From contig UQRC01000003.1 in assembly GCA_900543445.1 (NCBI GenBank), forward strand, positions 53,190-117,189: 64,000 nt of DNA, read 5' to 3'. A model generated the notes under the pieces. It was not told the DNA's origin and did not search any database. It worked only from the letters and a program-made list of their open reading frames with translations. Source of the DNA: an uncultured Lachnobacterium sp. GTDB taxonomy: Bacteria > Bacillota > Clostridia > Lachnospirales > Lachnospiraceae. Position numbers and translations under genes: made by a program. Positions 24,009 through 32,714 of the stretch are shown one piece after another (within the stretch, counting starts at the first letter, position 1; each line of letters starts with the position of its first letter).

Positions 24009-25898
24009 TTATCCTAATCCATTTGCATGGAAAATCGGCTGCTCCAAAGAGTCGATCAGACCATTTTCAAACAATGCCTGCAGAATATTCCTGCAGTCAC
24101 TTCCAAATGAGATATAAGCATATCCTTCCTGCATAGAATCCTCAGTTTCATGTTCATGGTATCTTATCTCACCACTCTCCCGCAAGTACATATCCTCCCA
24201 GGCTTTTGAGCTGTGCTTATAACTTAAATTCAGGCTTGCAGTCTGATATTCCGGCTGCTCATCCCCATTGGCGAAATCGACCGTATTATACTTTTGGAGC
24301 ACACCGGCCTGTGCATCCTTTTGCACCGCCTGGTACAGTTTGTACGCTACATCAGAAGTAATCACCCTGCTCATATAATTATCCGTTTCATAATACTCGA
24401 ACTGTGAATTGCGAAACTCTTTGATATCCTTATAATCATATTCAAACAAATACCGCAGGAAGTTCTCTGGCTGTATCTCGTAATTATACTGCTGCTCAGC
24501 CAGTTTCTGTCCGTGCTCACTGTTCTCATCCACCGGAATCCGGTACGAACGCGAAATGCGCCTGCCTCCCTTTAATCCATAGGTAATGGTATATGTATAT
24601 GCATTATCCTTCAGATTCTTCTGCAATTCCGCTGTATGTGCCAGAATGTCCTTTTGTACATTGATTACCTTGTCAACGTCATTGCCTTCAAACTCAACCG
24701 GATAATTCATATCCAGATATGCATACTCTACTTCATTTTTATCCGGGATCTTGTTCTGCAGTCCTCTTGCAACCGTCAAGAAGCCACCGAAGCTGACCAT
24801 AACGAATACTAAGAAAAAGCCACACTCTTTGATTCTCTTTTTCTTAACAACACGAAACGTCTTCTGCACAAACATATCCGCGATCAGAAACGCGATCACA
24901 CCAAGAACCAGCACCAGCATAAAAAATAACGGTGCGGATATCCAGATCAAAACCGAATCAAAGAAGCTTGCAATGAGAATAGCACCAACATATGCCACAC
25001 TGGCTCCAACACCCCAGCGAAAAACCGGCTGCAGCCACCGGAACGTCAACAGATCTCCAGCGCTCTCTATCTGTCTCTTCTGGTATGCGAAATACGCAAA
25101 CAGATAGATGGCAACTGCGACGATCACGTAACTGGCAACAACAGTTCCTCCTCTATAGGACACTCCGGTGATCACCTCATCGCCCAGCTGATTATAGTAA
25201 CTCATTTTGCTGAAATGCACATTGTTCTGCAGATAGTTGAGTGGTGAGAGAATTCTCATAATACGTGCAATTGGGACCGAACCGGATCCCAGTCCATATC
25301 CCAGAAACGTAATCACACTCTGTACCCCAAGCACCGCTCCTACCGACAGATAATTCAGCACGAAAAAATACACCGGAAGCGCAAAAAGCTGACCGGTAAA
25401 CATAACACAGAATACCACCATCGAAAACAGGAAAAATGAGATTCCCATCACAGTAAGAAGCCATATTCCAATATACTGGACCAGAGCAATCCCGTTCGCC
25501 AGACTGACGATCACTGACAATAAGAACGTTATGATCTGCGGAATCCACATCATGCTGAGTCCACTGATCACATTCGTAAAGAAAAGCTCTTTTCTTGTAA
25601 CCGGCAGCGCATGGATCATGTTCGCACTTTTTGCCAAAAACAGATAACTGAATAACGCCATGCCTGTCACGGTAACCACTGCTGCGATCACCCAGATATC
25701 AACTATCATCGAAAGACTATCTACCATCACGATAAATCTTCGCTCATTCGTTACCTTCGTCATCTGATGCAGTCCGGACCACATACGACCGCTGATCTTT
25801 ACAATACCGTAAAGCAGATAGCACACCCAGATTGGCCAGTACAGCGCCATATTTTTCTTATAGATGGCTTTATTAAAAAAGGATGTCTTTGACTTCAT
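24009..25898 (-). CDS. ABC transporter permease (ABC-2-like, large extracytoplasmic C-terminal part)
   Basis: A 629-residue membrane protein, partner of the ATPase encoded just upstream; the genes overlap by 26 bases. About six hydrophobic segments lie in residues 50-270, two more around 290-340 and one near 365. From about 385 to the end a hydrophilic domain follows, rich in Asn/Tyr/Glu (for example NEVEYAYLDMNYPVEF). The segment FLAKSANMIHALPVTRKELF is typical of ABC-2 permeases of the YtrC/BcrB kind. The exported substrate is unknown. Relatives take part in antibiotic or cell-envelope stress responses. Confidence 0.82.
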   Translation of the reverse strand: MKSKTSFFNKAIYKKNMALYWPIWVCYLLYGIVKISGRMWSGLHQMTKVTNERRFIVMVDSLSMIVDIWVIAAVVTVTGMALFSYLFLAKSANMIHALPVTRKELFFTNVISGLSMMWIPQIITFLLSVIVSLANGIALVQYIGIWLLTVMGISFFLFSMVVFCVMFTGQLFALPVYFFVLNYLSVGAVLGVQSVITFLGYGLGSGSVPIARIMRILSPLNYLQNNVHFSKMSYYNQLGDEVITGVSYRGGTVVASYVIVAVAIYLFAYFAYQKRQIESAGDLLTFRWLQPVFRWGVGASVAYVGAILIASFFDSVLIWISAPLFFMLVLVLGVIAFLIADMFVQKTFRVVKKKRIKECGFFLVFVMVSFGGFLTVARGLQNKIPDKNEVEYAYLDMNYPVEFEGNDVDKVINVQKDILAHTAELQKNLKDNAYTYTITYGLKGGRRISRSYRIPVDENSEHGQKLAEQQYNYEIQPENFLRYLFEYDYKDIKEFRNSQFEYYETDNYMSRVITSDVAYKLYQAVQKDAQAGVLQKYNTVDFANGDEQPEYQTASLNLSYKHSSKAWEDMYLRESGEIRYHEHETEDSMQEGYAYISFGSDCRNILQALFENGLIDSLEQPIFHANGLG

Positions 25899-26778
25899 AG
25901 TCTAAACCTCCCATCTCATAGACAAAAATTTCTTCCAGCGTCAGAGGCAGGATATCAACGATTGCCAGATTATCCCCCTCTGTACGGATTGCTTCCGCCG
26001 CTTCCTTAGGATTGCCACGCACGATCATCGTATAGACTCTTCCGATATTGGACATATGAAGCACCTCAAACGGATCAGGAAGCTTCGGCATACCAGACTG
26101 ACAGGCCACCTGAATCTTGCAGATATTCCCCTGTAATTCACTTAAGGAACGCTCAATAATAACTTTTCCCTGGTTCATGATACCGACATGATCACACACA
26201 TCTTCCAGTTCTCTCAGATTGTGCGAAGAGACAAGAACCGTCATTCCATTGTCCTGCACCTCTGCCATAAGAATACTCCAGATCTGTCTTCGCATCACCG
26301 GGTCCAGTCCGTCCACCGGCTCATCTAATATCATAAGCTTCGGCCTGCAGCAGATCGTAAGCCAGAACGCCACCTGTTTCTGCATTCCTTTCGAAAGCCT
26401 GCGGATATTTCTCTTAATGTCGATCGCAGGGAAAAATTCCTGCATCCGGTAGAACATTTTCGCATCAAACGCCGGATAGATGCCCTTATAATAGTGCATC
26501 ATCTCAATCGCATCTGACTGAAGAAAATAGAAAAGCTCATCCGGTATGTAGGCAATCATTTCTTTGATCTTCCGGTTCTCATAAACCGGTTCTCCGGCAA
26601 TATAAACTTCTCCCGCATCCTGACGGTACACACCGGTCAGGTGGCGGATCAGTGTCGATTTACCGGCACCATTCGGGCCGACCAGTCCATAGATATCACC
26701 AGTTCCGACACACATATTCACGCCGTCTAAAGCGCGAAAATTTCCAAAATTCTTTATCAGATTATTAACCTCTATCAA
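25873..26778 (-). CDS. ABC transporter ATP-binding protein (YtrB-like)
   Basis: A 301-residue ATPase of an ABC-2-type exporter. It shows Walker A GLVGPNGAGKSTLIRHL (about residue 35), signature RLSKGMQKQ (non-canonical in place of LSGGQ, as in many YtrB-type proteins), Walker B LMILDEPVDGLDP and switch VLVSSHNLRELE. The C-terminal 80 residues form the usual accessory domain of this group. It starts three bases after the GntR regulator gene and overlaps the permease, so the three form one operon. Confidence 0.9.
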   Translation of the reverse strand: MIEVNNLIKNFGNFRALDGVNMCVGTGDIYGLVGPNGAGKSTLIRHLTGVYRQDAGEVYIAGEPVYENRKIKEMIAYIPDELFYFLQSDAIEMMHYYKGIYPAFDAKMFYRMQEFFPAIDIKRNIRRLSKGMQKQVAFWLTICCRPKLMILDEPVDGLDPVMRRQIWSILMAEVQDNGMTVLVSSHNLRELEDVCDHVGIMNQGKVIIERSLSELQGNICKIQVACQSGMPKLPDPFEVLHMSNIGRVYTMIVRGNPKEAAEAIRTEGDNLAIVDILPLTLEEIFVYEMGGLDYEVKDILF

Positions 26779-26781
26779 AAT

Positions 26782-27147
26782 TCAGGTCTCCTTTGTCAAA
26801 TCCGTAACTCGTCTGGTCAGTTCTCCCGCAGGAACCGACAGACCCGACAGTTCGATAACAAGTCGGTCAAACTTTTGCATCAGCTCGCTTTTCCTTGTGC
26901 TATCTACACACTCCTGTGCTGCCACATAAGTACCTTTTCCCGGTATCGTGTACAGATAACCTTCCTGCTCCAATTCCATGTATGCCTGTTCCAGCGTCCT
27001 AGGATTAATTGTAAGCTTCGATGCCAGCTGACGGACCGGCGGCAGCTGTTCGCCTGTATGATATGCATTTGTAACAATCATCTTACGGATGTTTTCCTTG
27101 AGCTGTTCACACAAAGGCATCGCATCTCTGTAATTCAGCTGTATCAC
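26782..27147 (-). CDS. GntR-family regulator, YtrA subfamily
   Basis: A 121-residue DNA-binding repressor. Its winged helix-turn-helix spans residues 10-80: PLCEQLKENIRKMI, QLPPVRQLASKLTINPRTLE, EQEGYLYTIPGKGTYVA. The short effector-free C-terminal part, about 40 residues, marks the YtrA subfamily, which autoregulates operons for ABC exporters. I choose the GTG at 27147 because GGAGGAACAGG precedes it and YtrA proteins begin IQL.YRD; the longer frame would translate the operator. The palindrome at 27173-27197 lies 26 bases upstream and is the likely autoregulatory operator. Confidence 0.88.
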   Translation of the reverse strand: MIQLNYRDAMPLCEQLKENIRKMIVTNAYHTGEQLPPVRQLASKLTINPRTLEQAYMELEQEGYLYTIPGKGTYVAAQECVDSTRKSELMQKFDRLVIELSGLSVPAGELTRRVTDLTKET

Positions 27148-27172
27148 GCCTGTTCCTCCTGTAACCTGAAAT

Positions 27173-27197
27173 ATGTTAACTATCAAAAAGTTAACAT
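27173..27197. promoter_or_regulatory. operator palindrome of the GntR/ABC operon
   Basis: ATGTTAAC (27173-27180) and GTTAACAT (27190-27197) are perfect 8-base arms around a 9-base centre. The position, just upstream of the ribosome binding site of the YtrA-type regulator, is where autoregulatory sites of such operons lie. Confidence 0.75.
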
Positions 27198-27314
27198 GCA
27201 GCATCCGGCCTTTCATAGCCTGTTGTTATGCTTTCATGAACATTTTCAGTGTAACATACAATGTGAAACAGTAATTTAACAACTATGAAATAATTTCTTA
27301 TTTTTTTCTTAATA

Positions 27315-28361
27315 TCACTTACAATATGCAACAAGAAGGCGAAGTGTGTTACATACACCGTCCTTGTGACTTCGTTCATACCCGTGAGATGCATACACGC
27401 CTGAACCGATCAGACCATGGCGCACATCGTATCCCGCCTCAAGTGCCACATCCACATCCGAACCGTAATGCGGATACACATCCACTGCAAAATCGATTGC
27501 ATTTTCCTTCGCCGCCTGGATCAGTCCCTTGACCACATCATAATGGTACGGACCGCATGAATCCTTCGCACAGATTGACACCTGATGTTCCGTACAGCTT
27601 AAGCCCTCTCCGACACAGCCCATATCGACAGAGATAATCTCTTTCACGCCCTCCGGAATCGAGGCAGCACCGCCGTGTCCGACCTCCTCAAATACCGTCA
27701 CGTAATGATACTGTCTTTTTTTGAGTGTAATGTTCTCATCCTTTAAATACTTTGCGTAACCAAGCAAGATTCCGACACTTAACTTGTCATCGAGGAAACG
27801 GCTCTTGATATATCCGGTCTTGGTGATCACGGTTCTCGGATCAAAGCATACGATATCACCAGTCATGATACCAAGCTTTTCTGTGTCCTCCTTCGACTTT
27901 ACATCCTCATCGAGCACAACCTCCATGCCATCGTATGCGCGCTTCGTGTCATTGTAATCCCCATTGACATGAATGCTCGCATTGTCCAGCTGGAACGTCC
28001 CCTCAAATGTTCCGTCAAACTTTGTGATAATGCGGCAGTTCTCTGCCTCCGCATTGTTCGGATTCATACCGCCAAGCGGTGTCACACGAAGATTTCCATT
28101 CGACTTCACTTCCGCAACCATCGCACCGAGCGTGTCCGTATGTGCCGCCAAAAGAAGCCCGTTCTCTTCATCCTCTCCGCCGATCTCTACAAGCACGCCG
28201 CCCTTGACCGTCATCTTCGGATCATAACCAAGCTTCTTATACTCATCCATCACAAACAAAGCGGCTTCCTTTGTGTAGCCGGTCGGGCTGTCGATTGCAA
28301 GCAGTCTTGTCGTCACATCCAGAATATAATCTACATAGTTGTTCATATCTTTCTTACCCAT
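27315..28361 (-). CDS. M42-family metallo-aminopeptidase
   Basis: A cytoplasmic dinuclear-metal aminopeptidase that forms large tetrahedral assemblies. It has 348 residues. Metal ligands and catalytic residues are visible: LLLAAHTDTLG (His, Asp), RFLDDKLSVG (bridging Asp), VFEEVGHGGA (catalytic Glu and metal Glu), SVDMGCVG (Asp) and YASHGYERSH (His). Such proteins are sometimes mislabelled as endoglucanases. Substrate preference (glutamyl, leucyl or lysyl) cannot be decided here. It is a single gene; the start follows AGGAAGAG. Confidence 0.9.
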   Translation of the reverse strand: MGKKDMNNYVDYILDVTTRLLAIDSPTGYTKEAALFVMDEYKKLGYDPKMTVKGGVLVEIGGEDEENGLLLAAHTDTLGAMVAEVKSNGNLRVTPLGGMNPNNAEAENCRIITKFDGTFEGTFQLDNASIHVNGDYNDTKRAYDGMEVVLDEDVKSKEDTEKLGIMTGDIVCFDPRTVITKTGYIKSRFLDDKLSVGILLGYAKYLKDENITLKKRQYHYVTVFEEVGHGGAASIPEGVKEIISVDMGCVGEGLSCTEHQVSICAKDSCGPYHYDVVKGLIQAAKENAIDFAVDVYPHYGSDVDVALEAGYDVRHGLIGSGVYASHGYERSHKDGVCNTLRLLVAYCK

Positions 28362-28456
28362 AATCTCTTCCTTACTTTCTTTTTCTACTTATCATTCTAT
28401 CGTTCCATGTTTCTCAAATCAAAACTACCATCGATTCGCTTGAAACACTGTACGAT

Positions 28457-29329
28457 CTACGCCTCTTTAAGCATCAGGAATGCCCCAAGATTTCCACGCT
28501 TTCCCTTACTTGCCCTATGGGAAAAAAGCAATCGTTCATTGCAGCACGTACAGATATTGGTGACCGCAAGATGTTCCTTCTTAATTCCGGCATCAAGCAT
28601 CACGATCTCATTGGATCTCCATAGATCAAGCTGATACTTCCCGTTTCCTTTGTCGAGCAGAATTTCTCGCTCATGCCCGGCAAACGCTTCTTTAAAAGCA
28701 TCCGCCACATCCTCGCTCACCTCGTAACAGGCCTGACAGATGGACGGGCCAATCGCCGCATACACATCCTTAGGATCTGTCCCGAATTCTTCCTTCATCC
28801 TGATAAGCGTTGCCTGCCCCATCCTCGCCACCGTGCCTCTCCATCCGGAATGGCTGAGTCCGATCGCACGGTGCACCGGATCCACGAAATAAAGCGGCAC
28901 ACAATCCGCATAAAACGTTGCAAGAATCAGTCCCGGCTCATCAGTCACAAGCCCATCCACATCCGTGTAAGGACGTTCCCTCGTAATTCCGTATCCGCCA
29001 CACGAACCATCCACACGCACTACATTCGTTGTGTGCGTCTGATCCGAACAGACAATATCCGTCTCCTCCTTGCCAAAGGCAGCTGCAATCCTGCGGTAAT
29101 TCTCCTTTACCGCATCCGGATCATCCCCTCTGGTAAAACTCAGATTCAGGCTTTCAAAAATGCCTTTACTCACACCACCCTCACGTGTTGTGAAAGCATT
29201 CTTAACAATCCCCGTCTCATCAAGAAGCGGGAAGTACAAAAGAGGAAGCATCCCTCCTTCCCCACAGTCATATTCCTGCAGCTTAAGGATCTCTTCCTCA
29301 TTCTTTCTTTTTAATTCACCATACTTCAT
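28457..29329 (-). CDS. pgeF: purine nucleoside phosphorylase / laccase-domain protein (YfiH, PgeF family)
   Basis: A member of the multicopper-oxidase-like YfiH family, whose proteins act on purine nucleosides and in peptidoglycan quality control. The 290 residues include AFTTREGGVSKGIFESLNLS, CSDQTHTTNVV, DGLVTDEPGLILATFYADCV (metal-site Asp/Cys region), IGLSHSGWRGTVARM (His) and IGPSICQACYEV. I place the start at 29329, two bases beyond the yraN stop, where GGAG precedes it; the longer frame would overlap yraN by 62 bases. It is coupled to yraN. Confidence 0.88.
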   Translation of the reverse strand: MKYGELKRKNEEEILKLQEYDCGEGGMLPLLYFPLLDETGIVKNAFTTREGGVSKGIFESLNLSFTRGDDPDAVKENYRRIAAAFGKEETDIVCSDQTHTTNVVRVDGSCGGYGITRERPYTDVDGLVTDEPGLILATFYADCVPLYFVDPVHRAIGLSHSGWRGTVARMGQATLIRMKEEFGTDPKDVYAAIGPSICQACYEVSEDVADAFKEAFAGHEREILLDKGNGKYQLDLWRSNEIVMLDAGIKKEHLAVTNICTCCNERLLFSHRASKGKRGNLGAFLMLKEA

Positions 29330-29330
29330 T

Positions 29331-29678
29331 TTATTCTCCAAATGCGTTGCGTAGCAACGTAATTTCATTTCCCTCAATCGCCACAACATCAAACCGGCAG
29401 GCCGTATCTAAATTAAGTTTCTTCTTCATAAGATAATATCTCGCCACCTTGAGGATCTGCATCTGCTTGTGCAATCCGACCGCTTCAAACGGCGATCCAC
29501 AGGTGGTTCCTCTGCGGTATTTCACTTCAATGAAACACAAATATTCCCCATCCCGCGCGATCAGATCGATCTCACCGCTTCTGCAGCGGTAATTCTGTTC
29601 TAAGATGACATATCCCTGCGCCTTCAGATACTCTGCCGCCAGCTTCTCATACTCTCCCCCAAGCTGTCTTTTGTTCAT
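29331..29678 (-). CDS. YraN family protein (UPF0102), putative endonuclease-fold
   Basis: A 115-residue protein of the UPF0102 family, which has a Holliday-junction-resolvase/restriction-endonuclease-like fold. It shows GGEYEKLAAEYLKAQGY, YRCRSGEIDLIARDGEYLCF and IEVKYRR, giving the expected E..D..EVK active-site pattern. Its cell function is not settled. The start at 29678 follows GGAGAAGGG directly; the nine-codon longer start has no such site. Proximity to rnhB and rbgA is typical for Firmicutes. Confidence 0.9.
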   Translation of the reverse strand: MNKRQLGGEYEKLAAEYLKAQGYVILEQNYRCRSGEIDLIARDGEYLCFIEVKYRRGTTCGSPFEAVGLHKQMQILKVARYYLMKKKLNLDTACRFDVVAIEGNEITLLRNAFGE

Positions 29679-29773
29679 CCCTTCTCCTGTCAAACGTTCC
29701 TTCACACTTTCTGCTTCTCTTCCGCAGTCATAAACCGGGGCAATGAAAACATCCCATGATCATATTTTCTTAC

Positions 29774-30097
29774 TTACCTTGCATTGTCCAGCTTTGCCTT
29801 CATGCGATCCATATCATCGACAAACACAAGGATCTCCGCAACAACCTCGTAAAGCTCCGGTGGAATCATATCCCCGATCTGCAGCTTCGAAAGCGTTGCC
29901 GCGAGCTTATTATCCTTATAAGTAGGAATCTTGTTCTCCTTCGCGGTCTCTATGATCTTCTCTGCAATCTTGCCTTTGCCGGTCGCAAGGATCTTCGGGG
30001 CTGCATCTCCCGGATCATAAGAGATGGCTACCGCAGTCTTATCTTCTTCCTTTTTTTCAGACGCTTTTCCAAACTGAAATGGTTTAAAATCTTCCAT
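29774..30097 (-). CDS. FlhB C-terminal-domain-like cytosolic protein
   Basis: A 107-residue soluble protein matching the cytoplasmic C-terminal domain of FlhB/YscU export gate proteins: AVAISYDPGDAAPKILATGK, AEKIIETAKENKIPTYKDN, GDMIPPELYEVVAEILVFV. The autocleavage motif NPTH of full FlhB is replaced by SYDP, so it should not self-cleave. The membrane part is missing by design, as in B. subtilis YlqH. It starts three bases after the FliK-like gene; the pair probably helps flagellar export switching, though the exact task is unknown. Confidence 0.85.
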   Translation of the reverse strand: MEDFKPFQFGKASEKKEEDKTAVAISYDPGDAAPKILATGKGKIAEKIIETAKENKIPTYKDNKLAATLSKLQIGDMIPPELYEVVAEILVFVDDMDRMKAKLDNAR

Positions 30098-30100
30098 AAC

Positions 30101-31840
30101 CTATGCCCTCATATCAAACGAATAACGATGCAGCTGTCCTGCTGATGGCTGATCCTTCTTCAGAAAATCCTCCACAAAATTTACATGCTTCGACTCATTT
30201 TCCACTGTGACGCTGCACTGATAGCCTTTCTTTGCAAGCTTCTCTTCCAGAATCGGAATATTCGCCATCAGAAGTTCATATGCCCCGTCGTTCTCCAGAT
30301 AAAACTTCGTGTTAACCTTGTGATTTAACATCTTGACCGAGACATCCGTAGATCCCAGGTGATCCATATCCAGATGCAGAAAGGCTGTCAGCTCCTTATC
30401 ACCCTCTGCCAAAGCCTTCTTGTTCGTGTACACATAAAGCTGACCGCTCGCGTTCTGACCGGACATCTTGAGAGGAATCTGTACATAAGTATATGCCTGA
30501 TTCACCTGATTCATAAATTCAATATTGCTCCGGACATCTGCTGCAAGCTGTGTCACATTCGCATTCTCCTGACCGGATGCCTTCATTGCTTCCGTCAGCC
30601 TCGTAAGCTGTCCTTCCATCTTCTCGTAGAGTTTTCCGATCTTGTCCGGCTCCTTCAAATCCTCCGGTGTCAGCATCCACTGCTGCTCCATCGTATCCTT
30701 CACCAGTGACTTAAATTCATTCGACGCAAAAAGTCTTCCAAGCGACTCCCTCTCCACAGGGAGTGGATCCTTAAGAATCTGCTGCAGATCCTTTAACACT
30801 TCCACCACACCGCTGTCCTTCGTATACGAAGTCGAATCCGTTCCAAGTACTTTGCCGAGTAACGCATTCAGGTTGTTCCGCTCCTCCTCACTGAGTACTG
30901 CTCCAAGTGTGTGTGGTGTCTGATTGGCAACCGGAAGTTCTTCCACCGGAACACCACCGGTTTCCACAGGCTGTCCGTTTTCATCCAGAACCATTTGTGT
31001 CGTTCCTTCTGTCTGTCCTGCCTCGGTTCCCGCAGTATTTGACACTGCTGTATCTTCCATCGTCTCCTGCTGCATCAATTGATCCCCGGACAGAATTTCT
31101 CCTGTTGCATCCGTCGTCACAACAGAAGAAGCCGCCTGCTCCGGAACATCCGGCAGATTCTCCGAAATCACAGAGAGAATCTTCTCCCCCATGCCCCGCA
31201 TCTGATCTACCGGAAGATCCTCTCCATGCAGTGCCTGCGGCAGCTCGTCGATAAAATGCTCCATCTGATCCGTGATTGCCTGCTTATCATCCAGATAATT
31301 TTCAAACTGCGCGGCATTCTCCGGTGTAATCGGAATTCCAAGCTTTTTCAGCTGCACCAGCGTCTGCACGTCAATATCCGGATTCGCACTGACGAGTCGC
31401 GCCATCTGCTGTAAACTGTTTCGATCGATCGGCATCTGCTCCTGCATCATCCGGTTGACCATGGACAGATGATCCGCATCCACCGCAAGACCAGCCACAT
31501 TAAGCGCCGTCATCAGCGTATAATTGACACCATTTCCATCTACCACAAATGGGCGGATCGCAATCTGCGTTCCATCATTGGATTTCACCTGAAAGAACAT
31601 CGACTGTCCTATGGAAAGCGGCACTTTTCCCTCCATACGTGCAGAAAGCTGCTGTCCGTTCGACAATGCAAGGGTCACGCGTCCATTCTTCATCGAACTG
31701 ACCGTTCCCTCAAAAATATTACCCTTGGTCAGAGATCTGAGTGATGCCACAAGATTCTCCACACCTTTGGTTCCGGTCAGTTTATCCGTACCGGAGGTTG
31801 TCGTCTGATGATATTGTCCCACCAAATCTGATATCTGCAT
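30101..31840 (-). CDS. FliK-like flagellar hook-length control family protein
   Basis: A 579-residue protein. Residues 30-100 form a small beta-rich domain (GNIFEGTVSSMKNGRVTLAL). A helical middle part and a low-complexity linker rich in Thr/Glu/Val (about 240-310) follow. The C-terminal part, about 450-540, resembles the Flg_hook domain of FliK: YTYVQIPLKMSGQNASGQLY, LDMDHLGSTDVSVKMLNHKV. B. subtilis YlqG sits in the same place, next to an FlhB-like gene and rnhB. A role in flagellar or other type III export control is plausible but not proven, and no other flagellar gene is in the window. Confidence 0.75.
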   Translation of the reverse strand: MQISDLVGQYHQTTTSGTDKLTGTKGVENLVASLRSLTKGNIFEGTVSSMKNGRVTLALSNGQQLSARMEGKVPLSIGQSMFFQVKSNDGTQIAIRPFVVDGNGVNYTLMTALNVAGLAVDADHLSMVNRMMQEQMPIDRNSLQQMARLVSANPDIDVQTLVQLKKLGIPITPENAAQFENYLDDKQAITDQMEHFIDELPQALHGEDLPVDQMRGMGEKILSVISENLPDVPEQAASSVVTTDATGEILSGDQLMQQETMEDTAVSNTAGTEAGQTEGTTQMVLDENGQPVETGGVPVEELPVANQTPHTLGAVLSEEERNNLNALLGKVLGTDSTSYTKDSGVVEVLKDLQQILKDPLPVERESLGRLFASNEFKSLVKDTMEQQWMLTPEDLKEPDKIGKLYEKMEGQLTRLTEAMKASGQENANVTQLAADVRSNIEFMNQVNQAYTYVQIPLKMSGQNASGQLYVYTNKKALAEGDKELTAFLHLDMDHLGSTDVSVKMLNHKVNTKFYLENDGAYELLMANIPILEEKLAKKGYQCSVTVENESKHVNFVEDFLKKDQPSAGQLHRYSFDMRA

Positions 31841-31863
31841 ACTTTCGCACCTTGCTTTCCATA

Positions 31864-32625
31864 TTATTGCAAAATTCCTTTTATAAATGATGCTCTGTGG
31901 ATGGGTGTCGGTCCTAATGTTTTCAGCGCCTGGATATGCTCCTGCGAACCATATCCTTTATTTTTTGCAAAACCGTATCCCGGATAGATCTCCTCATACG
32001 TCTCCATCATGCGATCTCTCGTCACCTTTGCAATAATGGATGCTGCACCGATGGAAATGCTCTTTGCATCGCCTTTGATGATCGGCACCTGTCTGATATC
32101 CACCATTGGGATCGTGACCGCATCGTTAAGAAGCAGATCCGGCTTTGGATCCAGCTTTCCGATTGCCTGCCGCATCGCCTCATAAGTCGCCTGTAAGATA
32201 TTGATCTCATCGATCCGCTCCGGGCCGATCATGCCAATTCCTGTTGCCACAGCTTTCTCCATAATGACATCATAGAGTTCCTCCCTCTTCGCCGCGGAAA
32301 GCTGCTTCGAGTCATTGATATAGAGGATGTCACAATCTTTCGGCAATATGACAGCCCCCGCAACCACAGGTCCGGCAAGCGGTCCTCTTCCAACCTCATC
32401 GATTCCACAGATATATGTATAATTATCGTATTCTTTCTCGTATTTCTTTAATGCTTCCGTGCGCGCGATCTCATCTTGAAGCTTCTGGTAACGCTTTCCA
32501 GCGGTCCGTACAAGTTTTTGCACACCCGCACGCGCATCTGTTTTGTACTGTTCAACAAAAGCCGGAAGAAGACTTATATCCGTCTCCTCCAGCTTCTGCT
32601 TAATCTCTCCGATTTTCTCTGCCAT
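31864..32625 (-). CDS. rnhB: ribonuclease HII
   Basis: It removes misincorporated ribonucleotides and RNA primers from DNA. The 253 residues comprise an N-terminal helical extension of about 70 residues (common in Bacillus-type enzymes) and the catalytic domain with ICGIDEVGRGPLAGPVVAGA (DEXGRG, two acidic residues), SKQLSAAKREELY, LLNDAVTIP and the SIGAASIIAKVTRDRMM segment. All four acidic residues appear present. It lies between rbgA and the FliK-like gene. Confidence 0.95.
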   Translation of the reverse strand: MAEKIGEIKQKLEETDISLLPAFVEQYKTDARAGVQKLVRTAGKRYQKLQDEIARTEALKKYEKEYDNYTYICGIDEVGRGPLAGPVVAGAVILPKDCDILYINDSKQLSAAKREELYDVIMEKAVATGIGMIGPERIDEINILQATYEAMRQAIGKLDPKPDLLLNDAVTIPMVDIRQVPIIKGDAKSISIGAASIIAKVTRDRMMETYEEIYPGYGFAKNKGYGSQEHIQALKTLGPTPIHRASFIKGILQ

Positions 32626-32714
32626 AGTTTCCCTGTTTCCTCACATTTGCCACTTCGATTTCTAATTCCGTGCCAAATACTCCTTTTGTCATTTCCTGTC
32701 TTACATTCATCCTG

